DNA from: Candidatus Obscuribacterales bacterium
GTDB taxonomy: Bacteria > Cyanobacteriota > Vampirovibrionia > Obscuribacterales > Obscuribacteraceae
Assembly: GCA_019752635.1 (NCBI GenBank)
Contig: JAIELX010000086.1
Location: 1 to 50,340, forward strand
Length of the DNA: 50,340 nucleotides
Reading direction: 5' to 3'
Shown piece by piece: positions 15,021 to 22,989 of the stretch (position 1 is the first letter of the stretch; every line of letters begins with the position of its first letter). Both the position numbers and the translations under genes were made by a program. Below the pieces are notes generated by a model, which saw only the letters and a list, made by a program, of their open reading frames with translations, had not been told where the DNA came from and made no database searches.

Positions 15021-17756
15021 TTAACTTTCAAATTGTAAGCCGAGATAATAAACCGCCTGGCGGCAGGCATCCGTGTGATTGATCTTGGGATTTTTTGCTT
15101 TCACTTCTTCGATCATCGCCCGCCGTTTAGGAATGTCGTTGATCGGTTCAGATGTGCAAACCCAATAATCCATCGGATTGGGCACCAGTCGAATCGTGCC
15201 GTGAATGCTGCCGACAATCAAAAGACATTGGCTATCGCGGCGTTTTTCGGTATCTTGCGCAAAACTGTCTATGGCGCTCTTTTCAGCATCAGTCAGACGT
15301 AGGGTCTCTTGCAACATCCTCAAATCGCTAGGATCCTGGCGCAACAAGATCTTCATGTGCGCGTTTTTGACCACGGAGTCCGCTAATTCCGATTGCCGGA
15401 AAAAGTCTTTCAACTGCTGAGTAATTGTGACGAGCATCATACCGTAGTGACGAGCTCTTCGTGAGAGGTCATCCAGCAGACGGGCTCCGGCTTTAAATCT
15501 CATCAGTGTCGCAGCTTCGTCGATGACCGCAGCAAAACGAATATTGCGTTTTTTCGACTCAGCTGCTTTTCGGCGAATGAAGTCGGCAAGAATGAACGAT
15601 GCAATTCGCTCAAGTCGAGGGTCGTTTACTTCTCTAGTATCAAAGACGATGAAGAGCTTCTCGGAGTCGATATTGGTCAGTCCGTCCACCAATCCGCCGA
15701 AAGCGCCGGAACGAGTAAACAGTGAGAGACCTCGTGCAAACTGCTGCAAGCGATCGCGTTGCAGCGGATCGATCTCATCGGCGGCAGCTTGAGCCGTTAC
15801 TCGAGCCAGATCGGACATAGTCGGGATTGTGCCTCGAAACGCAGCGTCCATGTATGCCACGCGAATCAGCCCGTCCAGAAGTGATTTCTCTTCTACGTGC
15901 AGTTCTTCGCGCCCTTCCGGCGTGAGCATCAAGTCGAGCAAAGAAAGTAGGGTGCTGATTTTTTCAGCGTTGGGCTCGCCAGGCTTGCCGTCATCTTGCC
16001 CAATGTCGAACGGGTTGAGAATGTATCCCGACGACGGGCCTAAGTCGATGTACGCGCAGAATTCCGGGCCCAGCAGTTCGGTAATAAAGCGATAGGCACC
16101 AAATTTGTCCACCGTTTTATCAATTAGTACAAAACGAACGCCCAACGGCAACAAGCGCAAAATCATCATGGACACGGCGAATGATTTACCGGCACCGGTC
16201 GTTCCCACAACGAACATGTTGTTCGCGTCTTTGCCCGCTCCTCGGAAAAACGGATTGAGCAGCACTGGTTCTCGCGATGCAATTGCGAATCCAAACGGCA
16301 CTCCGTCAGGCGTTCCGCAACTAGCGGTAAAGAATGGCCAGAAGCTTCCGACAATAGGAGACATGACCTGTTGCACCACCGCCAGCTTGTCCACACCTAC
16401 AGGCAGCGTTGATTGCCAGGCATCCAGCTGCAAAAGTTGGGCGCGATCGAGCAGGGCACCGCGGTTTTTAAACACGCGCCGAATTTCGTCGAGATTGCCC
16501 GTCAGGCGCTCCTCCGTATCAGCATGAGTCTTGATGTAGAACGAGATATCGAACGCTTTGTTGGAGCTACGCAAAAATTCTTGAATAGCGGCCTGGGCGG
16601 AACGCGTAGCTTCCTGGCCTTCCAAGTCCGGCGTGGCAAGCTGATTGTTCGCCACCAAGCCGATTGTGTACTGACGTTTCAAACGTTTGCGCACGTCATC
16701 TTGATCGCAGCAGTGAATAAAAAACGACGCCGTATATTCAACGCTCAAAGTAAGCAAATCGACTAGCCAGCCCATCCACGTTTCATGTGGGATCTGCTGC
16801 ATGTACATCGTACCGACGTACTTGCCGTCTAGCCAGAGATACTTGTCGGTAACTTTCAAACCGGAACGTGCCAGACAAGAGGCTTCACTGATGCCCGGTC
16901 TACTTGGCGGTGCTTCTTGCTCGGTCTCGGAAAGAGTGGGATTGAGGTGGGCGTAAATGAGGTTACGCATCTCGCGACGCGTTAACAAATTCGGTCGGAG
17001 CTGAGATGTTCGAAGCTGCTCGCTTACCGTTTTGACATACCGATTCAAATCCTCAAGAAATTCTTCGTGCTTTTGCACGGAGCGTTTACCGTTCCAGGCA
17101 CCAGTCTTGGCATCTGGAGGCTGGTAGCTGACCACGATGTAGAAATCGCGCTGAGGAACGAAGTGCACATCCTGAATACGGCGGAACCACTTATCGGTGT
17201 AATCGGCGTACCAGCGAAGATACTCATTGTCGGTTTTGATTTGGTTTTGATAGCGCGACAGATACTCGTCGATAGACAAATTTCGCGACGTTACCAGCAC
17301 TTGAATGTCGGAATCGATTGTATTTGCCATGTTGGCAAAATCACGTGCAAGGCGATCGCGGTCGGCCTCGTCGAACAATAGTGCATTGATGCCTTTGCAC
17401 GAAATAAATTTGCGCATGCTGCCGTCGGCAAGAACGAGCAGCCCTTCGTCATCATCTTCTCCCGGGATAGAGTGGATAAAACAAATGTCCTGCCAACTTG
17501 CGGCGTTACGCTTGTCTTTCGGTGGTCCCTTTTGTTCCTGCTGATCAGATTGCCCGGAACCAGTACTAAAGGGCAACAGCTCCCGCAGCATCGGAGGAAG
17601 ACCGCCTAACAGCGACTCGAGCGGATTGCCGCTGCCGTTACCGCTGCTGCTGCCGCGCGTGGATCTTTCGTCGGTGTCCAACTCTCTGGACCGCGAAGAC
17701 TTTTTACCCGCGGACGAACCACCGGCACCGCCCTTCTTGGCTCTCGTTCCCGTCAT
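15021..17756 (-). CDS. virB4: VirB4/TraC-family type IV secretion ATPase
   Basis: A 911 aa cytosolic ATPase that would energise assembly or transport by a type IV secretion machine. A Ser/Gly-rich basic N-terminus (about residues 1-45) is followed by a VirB4 N-terminal domain, then a P-loop domain with Walker A GTTGAGKSF near residue 520 and Walker B FAAVIDEAATLM near 745; ITQQLKDFF follows near 775. Length and order fit VirB4/TraC rather than VirD4 or FtsK. Neighbours are a PrgI/VirB3-like protein upstream and two VirB8-like proteins downstream, the usual VirB4 context. It is the best-supported member of the locus. Confidence 0.88.
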   Translation of the reverse strand: MTGTRAKKGGAGGSSAGKKSSRSRELDTDERSTRGSSSGNGSGNPLESLLGGLPPMLRELLPFSTGSGQSDQQEQKGPPKDKRNAASWQDICFIHSIPGEDDDEGLLVLADGSMRKFISCKGINALLFDEADRDRLARDFANMANTIDSDIQVLVTSRNLSIDEYLSRYQNQIKTDNEYLRWYADYTDKWFRRIQDVHFVPQRDFYIVVSYQPPDAKTGAWNGKRSVQKHEEFLEDLNRYVKTVSEQLRTSQLRPNLLTRREMRNLIYAHLNPTLSETEQEAPPSRPGISEASCLARSGLKVTDKYLWLDGKYVGTMYMQQIPHETWMGWLVDLLTLSVEYTASFFIHCCDQDDVRKRLKRQYTIGLVANNQLATPDLEGQEATRSAQAAIQEFLRSSNKAFDISFYIKTHADTEERLTGNLDEIRRVFKNRGALLDRAQLLQLDAWQSTLPVGVDKLAVVQQVMSPIVGSFWPFFTASCGTPDGVPFGFAIASREPVLLNPFFRGAGKDANNMFVVGTTGAGKSFAVSMMILRLLPLGVRFVLIDKTVDKFGAYRFITELLGPEFCAYIDLGPSSGYILNPFDIGQDDGKPGEPNAEKISTLLSLLDLMLTPEGREELHVEEKSLLDGLIRVAYMDAAFRGTIPTMSDLARVTAQAAADEIDPLQRDRLQQFARGLSLFTRSGAFGGLVDGLTNIDSEKLFIVFDTREVNDPRLERIASFILADFIRRKAAESKKRNIRFAAVIDEAATLMRFKAGARLLDDLSRRARHYGMMLVTITQQLKDFFRQSELADSVVKNAHMKILLRQDPSDLRMLQETLRLTDAEKSAIDSFAQDTEKRRDSQCLLIVGSIHGTIRLVPNPMDYWVCTSEPINDIPKRRAMIEEVKAKNPKINHTDACRQAVYYLGLQFES

Positions 17757-17792
17757 GTAGTTACTCTTGACCCCTTGCGTTGTACACGTGCA

Positions 17793-18191
17793 CTACTCAA
17801 TTTCAATCTGAACGTATCCTTCCTCTTCCTTTTCCTCGATATCGGCAATCTCAGGGTCCGGATAAAGCTGTGTCTGCTCCTCTATGTGAGGATAAAAAAC
17901 CTTGGGCACCAGATTCAGGCGATAGAGAAACAAGTTTTTCCACCAGGCTTTCGGCTTCAACTCCGATGCGTTAACGTAGACCATTGCACCGCAAAAGATC
18001 AGCAATCCAACGATGAAACCGACGGGCAAATTTCCGATTTTCCAGTCTCCCGGTATTTTCGTGAATACGAAGAAACCGAGTGCCAGAGAGAGCACCAGTG
18101 CAATCCATTGCAAAGGCGTAAACCGAGGCGAGCCCATAAGGCTGAACTTGGTAGGCTGGTTTAGGATAATTACTCTGTGAATAATTGACAT
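17793..18191 (-). CDS. PrgI/VirB3-like small inner-membrane protein
   Basis: A 132 aa protein with two closely spaced membrane helices (about residues 29-44 and 56-72) after a short N-terminus and before a cytosolic tail that becomes strongly acidic (EEKEEEGYVQIEIE). Two-helix proteins of this type placed just before virB4 are the VirB3 or PrgI components that dock the ATPase to the membrane. The assignment rests on topology and gene order rather than a clear motif. Thirty-six bases separate it from virB4. Confidence 0.65.
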   Translation of the reverse strand: MSIIHRVIILNQPTKFSLMGSPRFTPLQWIALVLSLALGFFVFTKIPGDWKIGNLPVGFIVGLLIFCGAMVYVNASELKPKAWWKNLFLYRLNLVPKVFYPHIEEQTQLYPDPEIADIEEKEEEGYVQIEIE

Positions 18192-18359
18192 AGAGTCTGC
18201 ATCCTGCTCTGATAAACTGCGGAACCGCCGAAGAAGGCTATAAACATTCTACAGCGAATTATCCTCCTTTTCTCGTTGTGAGCCCAACATCGGGCACTTA
18301 CAGTAAGTCCGGCAGCGACACGCTTTAGGCGAGTCTGCTAAGAAGACTATGCACACACA

Positions 18360-18376
18360 CCTTGTTGGCAACAAGG
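18360..18376. other. 17-base near-palindrome (CCTTGTTG-G-CAACAAGG)
   Basis: Two 8-base arms are exact reverse complements around one central base. It lies about 170 bases upstream of the PrgI-like gene. The symmetry suits a dimeric repressor site. No known regulator motif was recognised. Confidence 0.35.
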
Positions 18377-18542
18377 GTTGTAGTAATTGTCAAAGCAGGC
18401 AATGCTACGCGCCCGGAAAGCATCAAAAGCTTTGCCGTTCGGGTCGATCGTTCCAAACGCGACGGTCGCTAATACCGTCGCCGGATTCAATCGAATATGC
18501 AATTTTGCCTACTTTATCAACAACACGCGAATTCATTGTAGC

Positions 18543-18598
18543 TTGTCATGCGTGACAAAGTCGTGACCATTCGATGACTTTAGTCATGGTTTTTTGAC
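18543..18598. promoter_or_regulatory. Cluster of six TGAC/GTCA half-sites, candidate operator array
   Basis: TGAC occurs at 18553, 18564, 18575 and 18595 and its complement GTCA at 18545 and 18583. Three forward copies are spaced exactly 11 bases apart, close to one helical turn. Two dyads result: TTGTCA-N4-TGACAA and ATGACT-N2-AGTCAT. This suggests cooperative binding of a regulator between the two halves of the secretion locus. Confidence 0.35.
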
Positions 18599-18640
18599 TT
18601 GCTCAAATCGCATCTTGGTGGATCAAAAGCTCACATAGAG

Positions 18641-18668
18641 AAAGCCCCCGGCTTGCGCCGAGGGCTTT
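18641..18668 (-). terminator. Rho-independent-type hairpin after the VirB6-like gene
   Basis: A 12-bp stem with one mismatch and a TTGC loop (AAAGCCC...GGGCTTT outer part) starts about 10 bases past the stop codon of the minus-strand VirB6-like gene. The following T-tract is short (TTTCTCT), so termination may be partial. Confidence 0.6.
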
Positions 18669-18678
18669 CCAATCTGTC

Positions 18679-21600
18679 TTAGGTGTTGAGCCAGGACGGC
18701 GGTTCCTCCAGTCCCTCTTCATTCTTCTTCTGCTTCTTGCCCTTGTTGCGCAGCGTTTGGTTGCGCACAACATCGGTAAGATTCTCGTTGTTCCGTCGAA
18801 CTCCACCAGGATTGACGGGTCCACCGGCTCGGGCTTGTCCAGTCGGTCCGGCCATCGGCCGAGGAGCCTGTTGCGGCGGTGTACCGGATGGACGCGAACC
18901 GCCACTGCTGCTGGACGGACGCTGTGCGTAGTAGCCCTGCCCCGATCTAATAGGATTAGAAGAAGACGAGTTCGAGAAGATAACAGGCACAACCGGTCCC
19001 ATACCGCCGCCACTATGTGTGGGACTGTGGTTAGCAGAAGTTTGGTACTTCACGTTTGTGTCAGAGTTGTCGTGGTTGACCGGTCCGGATTGTTGAGTCG
19101 GTTGCGAACCGACATAGACAGTGTTAGTTCCACCGGCTGCAGGTTGCGATTGATTCTGGTTGTAGTAGTCCTGCCGTTGTTGGAACTCCGGAGACGGTCC
19201 CTGAGTGTACTGCTGTTGCGGCGCACTTGGACCCTGAGCGTACTGCTGCTGCTGTGGATACTGGTTCTGCTGCACGCCGCCTTGTGGCGCCGGCGGTGCA
19301 TTGTAATTCGGCTGGTACTGTGGCGCCGGATTGTATTGCGTCGGTGCCGGAGGCGGAGGCGCAGAACTGCTGTAGTTTGGCTGCTGTGGTGCCGGAAGTG
19401 GCAGTGGTGCGGAAGTGTAATCGCCGCCGGATGGCGCATTGTATCCGCCGGCCGGTGCCGGTCCGTATCCGCCCTGAGGAGCGTATTGTTGACCGCCACT
19501 GTACTCCGTAGGCGCAGACTGAATTGGTGCCGGGCTTGACGGAGCGTTGTTCTGGTTCGGACTGTAGGCGATTTCTGATCCGGAAGAAGGCAATGGCGTC
19601 GATGGTGCAGGTCCCGGCGCCGGAGCAGCATAACCGCCCCCTGAGGCTTGAACGAAACCACCCGGAGCTGGAGCCGGAGCACCATATCCTGGCACGTTGT
19701 TGACGTAACCACCACCGGTCGGGGCAGAGTGTACATCGCCTGCAACTTGGCGCGGTGCGCCTGCGTCTGCGGGCGCCTGAGCGTAACCGGTTGCGCCGGT
19801 CGGTGCGGCGGGCTGCCCATAGGTAGGCTGCCCCTGCGTATAAGCTGTCGTTCCACCCACTGGTGCGGAGTAAGTTCCGCCTGAAGCATACGGGCTCTGG
19901 CTGTAGCCGCTGGCCGTTGTACCGGCAGCGCCCATGGCTGGAGCTCCCGAATATGGATTCAAGGCGCCGGCGGATGCAGAAGCGATGGACATATATGCTT
20001 GCGAATCGGTTCGTGCTTGATTCGTCGCTTCGCTCAAAGCAGCCCTTGCTTGCGAGGCGTCGACCATCGGTCCAACTCCGGCGCCGGGAGCTCCCATCGG
20101 GTTTTGACCCAATGCGACAGCACTGTTGTTGATGTTGGCCAGCTGTTGGTTGTAGTTGAGCAACTGACTGGTGCTCATCGGACCTTGAGCTGCGGCTGCC
20201 TGGTAGTTCGAGTAGAGTCCACTGGCTTGCGAGGCTAGTGACTGAGCTTGCTGAGACACTTGTCCATTTGGCGAGGACAGCATACTGTCCAGTCTGGCCC
20301 CGGTTTGTGCAAAATTGGCGGAGAATGCGCCTTGAGCGGACACCATGCTGGACATGGCCGCGTCGCCTTGCTGCGCTTGCATAGCCTGATACAAACCAGG
20401 AGTCATGTTCATGTTCGGATTGTTCGCGGGAGCACCAGGTTTCTCGTCCATGGCTTTGATTGCATCCTTGACTTCGCCCATCAGCTGGTTCGCAGCTGCT
20501 TCGCGAGGTCCGGTTCCCTGCGCGAAACCGGCGGCGGCATCGAGTGTCCTAGCGTTAGTCAACGCAGCGCTCGCAGCCCCCAGTGCTTCGGTACGAGAAA
20601 CAGATGTACCCGGTGGCGGTATCATACCGGCAGGACCGCCGGTGCCGCTCATCATGTTGTAAGCGTTGGACGGAGAACCAGCGCCTCCAGCAACGCCCGG
20701 AACTCCGCCAGCGCCTACATTACCGACACCAAGCTGACCATTGGCGCCCATTAAGGGCTGACCGTTGGCATCGAAAAATAGCTTACCGCCAGATTCAGAA
20801 ACACCCAGTGCTTTCAGCTGCTCGGAGTTGAATGGAAGCTTTTCACCCGCACCAACATTGGCAGCCATGGCGGCAAGCTGTTGAGGCGTGAATTGCTGAC
20901 CTGTCATCGCATTGATAGTGCTGTTCAGGTTGTTCGAGTTGGTAGGATCGAGAGCCTTGTTTGCATCTAGCGGTGCTGTCATAGGAGGAGCAACAGGACC
21001 TGCGGCGGAATCGAGAGGTTTTCCGTCTGGATTAACAGCATTGGCATCGGATGGTGCAGTCAGAGGGATGCCACCAGCGCCTGCGGCGCCTGCAGCAGTA
21101 GTTCCATCAGCGCCGGTACCACCGGTGCCACCACTACCTGAGGCTCCGCCCGTGTTGGAGTCAGCCGCACCGCCGCTGCCAGTCGGGGCAACTGAAGTCG
21201 GCATCGCACCAGAGGACATATCAGCCATCGTAACAGCTGCGCCACCTTGATCTTGACCAATTCCTGCACCGCCAGCTGTGGCCCCCATCGTCGGCTGACC
21301 AGGCTGAGAACCACCGCCGCGTCTGCCGCCCGGGGCTCCGGGGCTGGCACCAGCACCCTGACCGGCATTCTGGGCAGCCTTCGCTGCCATGCCACCAGCT
21401 TCTGCGCCTGCCGCCTTTACCAAACCGGCAAAGTCGAAGGCAAACTTAACTGATGCAGTAGCAAGGAATATGAGTGCTGATTGAATAATGGTTCCGGTTT
21501 CGTCGATGCCCTTGAAGCAAGCCATCAACAATACAGTTGTATTCCAAAACAAAGACCAGAAGCACAAAGTGATTACACCTTCAGTCCAACTGGGCAGCGC

Positions 21601-22989
21601 GCCGCGCAGTTGTGCCGATGGGTACACCCAGAGTGCCGCGACCACAGGTCCGACGAACCAAAGGTACATCAGGAACACTACCTGGAAAGCGCAAAGAATG
21701 TTCCACGCAGCAGCCAAGCCCGCGTTACCGGTGTTGGTCAATGCTCTCTGCCCCGTTGAAAGGAACGAGTTCATTTCTGTTGCTTTTTCTTTCGGAGCAT
21801 CCCCCGGTCCATTACAGTTCGGATCTTCTTTCTTGACGTCATAAGCGGTCAGCTCGTTCTTTTGAGCCGGCGTTCCTTCTTTCCCGTCTTTCGGTGCATC
21901 TTTCACCGAAGGTTTGTCCATAGCGTTGCGATCTTCGTGAGCCTGACGAACAGGGTGGGCTCTTACAACGGCGCACAGAGCGTCTTTGTACATGTCGGTG
22001 CCAAAGATTCGTTGATACTCGCTATAGATTGTGTAAGTAATTGAGTTGTTCAAGTCGATGCCGTAGTTCACTACCAGGTAGGTAGCTGGAATCAAGAATA
22101 TGGCAACGATCGATCTGGTAATTCCTTCAAACGGATTCACGTCGCCGCCTTGAATAGGCATACCGGCTGCAACGATTACCCGCAATTGTGCAAGAACCGC
22201 ACCTGGTAAAAGCAACAGAACTGCCATCGGCAAGAAGAGCTCGTTTCGCACTTTGTTCCATTTGTTGGATTCGTCGATGGTGAAGTTATAGATGGAGCAA
22301 CCAACGAAATCGATGGCGCTGGCGCACTGGTTACGGCAAGTGTTCGCCGCACCGTTCGCTACGTCTTGCATCTGAGTTGCGCCCACGACAGCGCCGGTCC
22401 AGTTCAACCTTTCCGGATCGAACATTTGCTCCAACATGATCTGGTTATCAAAACGGTGGATCATCTGGAACTGCGTGTCGGAAATCGGGTAGCCGAACGT
22501 CTTGAGCATGTGCTCGTTGATGGCTTCGTCCCGTTTTGTCGGCACTTTCGAAATGCATTCTTTGACTTTAATCGGCCACTCATACACGGGCCCGGACTTG
22601 CCGTGCTTTACAGTGCCGTCTTTCTTACTTTCGCGATTTTCAATGATGTCCTTACCCTTCGGGTTTTTATCACATTGAGGACCGAAGCATGCCGCCGCGG
22701 GATAACGGGGAAAGTAGTCGTAGAAACGCACGTCGCCGGCGCCGCGAATCGGGTAACTATCGTTGTTGTTCTGGTTAGGTTGCGATGATGAAGGGTTGCC
22801 TTGCGCAAACGCCTCGACTCCGCCGCTGATGAATACCAGAAGCAATAATCCAAGCAATCGGGCTTTCCAGCCACCGGCACAGCCCTTACCTGCTTCGGTA
22901 ATTGCCTCGCTCCATCTCTTTATCTTTTCAGGCGACATCTCTACTTGCCTCGTATTCAAAACTGTTAACTGCTGAAAAAACTTGATCAC
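18679..22989 (-). CDS. VirB6/TrbL-like polytopic membrane protein with a giant low-complexity tail
   Basis: A 1436 aa protein. A signal-like helix (about residues 43-64) ends in AFAQ. A Cys-containing domain follows, then five hydrophobic helices: near 250-270 (PMAVLLLLPGAV), 293-315 (RSIVAIFLIPATYLVV), 425-452, 467-490 and 500-523. This matches VirB6/TrbL topology. Residues 530-1436 are Gly/Ala/Pro-rich, then Pro/Gln/Tyr/Asn-rich, ending basic. It is a paralogue of the next gene upstream. The GTG start overlaps that gene's stop (GTGA). An ATG at 22938 is an alternative that puts the signal helix nearer the N-terminus. Role inferred as the inner-membrane channel part of the machine. Confidence 0.75.
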   Translation of the reverse strand: MIKFFQQLTVLNTRQVEMSPEKIKRWSEAITEAGKGCAGGWKARLLGLLLLVFISGGVEAFAQGNPSSSQPNQNNNDSYPIRGAGDVRFYDYFPRYPAAACFGPQCDKNPKGKDIIENRESKKDGTVKHGKSGPVYEWPIKVKECISKVPTKRDEAINEHMLKTFGYPISDTQFQMIHRFDNQIMLEQMFDPERLNWTGAVVGATQMQDVANGAANTCRNQCASAIDFVGCSIYNFTIDESNKWNKVRNELFLPMAVLLLLPGAVLAQLRVIVAAGMPIQGGDVNPFEGITRSIVAIFLIPATYLVVNYGIDLNNSITYTIYSEYQRIFGTDMYKDALCAVVRAHPVRQAHEDRNAMDKPSVKDAPKDGKEGTPAQKNELTAYDVKKEDPNCNGPGDAPKEKATEMNSFLSTGQRALTNTGNAGLAAAWNILCAFQVVFLMYLWFVGPVVAALWVYPSAQLRGALPSWTEGVITLCFWSLFWNTTVLLMACFKGIDETGTIIQSALIFLATASVKFAFDFAGLVKAAGAEAGGMAAKAAQNAGQGAGASPGAPGGRRGGGSQPGQPTMGATAGGAGIGQDQGGAAVTMADMSSGAMPTSVAPTGSGGAADSNTGGASGSGGTGGTGADGTTAAGAAGAGGIPLTAPSDANAVNPDGKPLDSAAGPVAPPMTAPLDANKALDPTNSNNLNSTINAMTGQQFTPQQLAAMAANVGAGEKLPFNSEQLKALGVSESGGKLFFDANGQPLMGANGQLGVGNVGAGGVPGVAGGAGSPSNAYNMMSGTGGPAGMIPPPGTSVSRTEALGAASAALTNARTLDAAAGFAQGTGPREAAANQLMGEVKDAIKAMDEKPGAPANNPNMNMTPGLYQAMQAQQGDAAMSSMVSAQGAFSANFAQTGARLDSMLSSPNGQVSQQAQSLASQASGLYSNYQAAAAQGPMSTSQLLNYNQQLANINNSAVALGQNPMGAPGAGVGPMVDASQARAALSEATNQARTDSQAYMSIASASAGALNPYSGAPAMGAAGTTASGYSQSPYASGGTYSAPVGGTTAYTQGQPTYGQPAAPTGATGYAQAPADAGAPRQVAGDVHSAPTGGGYVNNVPGYGAPAPAPGGFVQASGGGYAAPAPGPAPSTPLPSSGSEIAYSPNQNNAPSSPAPIQSAPTEYSGGQQYAPQGGYGPAPAGGYNAPSGGDYTSAPLPLPAPQQPNYSSSAPPPPAPTQYNPAPQYQPNYNAPPAPQGGVQQNQYPQQQQYAQGPSAPQQQYTQGPSPEFQQRQDYYNQNQSQPAAGGTNTVYVGSQPTQQSGPVNHDNSDTNVKYQTSANHSPTHSGGGMGPVVPVIFSNSSSSNPIRSGQGYYAQRPSSSSGGSRPSGTPPQQAPRPMAGPTGQARAGGPVNPGGVRRNNENLTDVVRNQTLRNKGKKQKKNEEGLEEPPSWLNT

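Larger units (their letters stand above)
18192..18678. other. Intergenic region inside the secretion locus, rich in dyads
   Basis: This 487-base gap splits the minus-strand locus into an upstream half (VirB6-like proteins and secreted proteins) and a downstream half (PrgI-like, VirB4). It contains a terminator-like hairpin next to the upstream half, a cluster of TGAC/GTCA half-sites and a near-perfect dyad at 18360-18376. No convincing gene is present; the short plus-strand frame at 18349-18555 has no features. It probably holds the promoter of the PrgI-virB4 operon. Confidence 0.5.

Noticed and set aside
18349..18555. 68-codon plus-strand frame in the gap of the secretion locus
   Set aside because: No features or ribosome site, and it overlaps dyad-rich, probably regulatory DNA.
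18683..22044. Many plus-strand open frames opposite the large VirB6-like gene
   Set aside because: They lie over Gly/Pro/Ala-coding low-complexity sequence, where the opposite strand lacks stops by composition. They lack ribosome sites and domains, while the minus frame has signal, helices and a paralogue.
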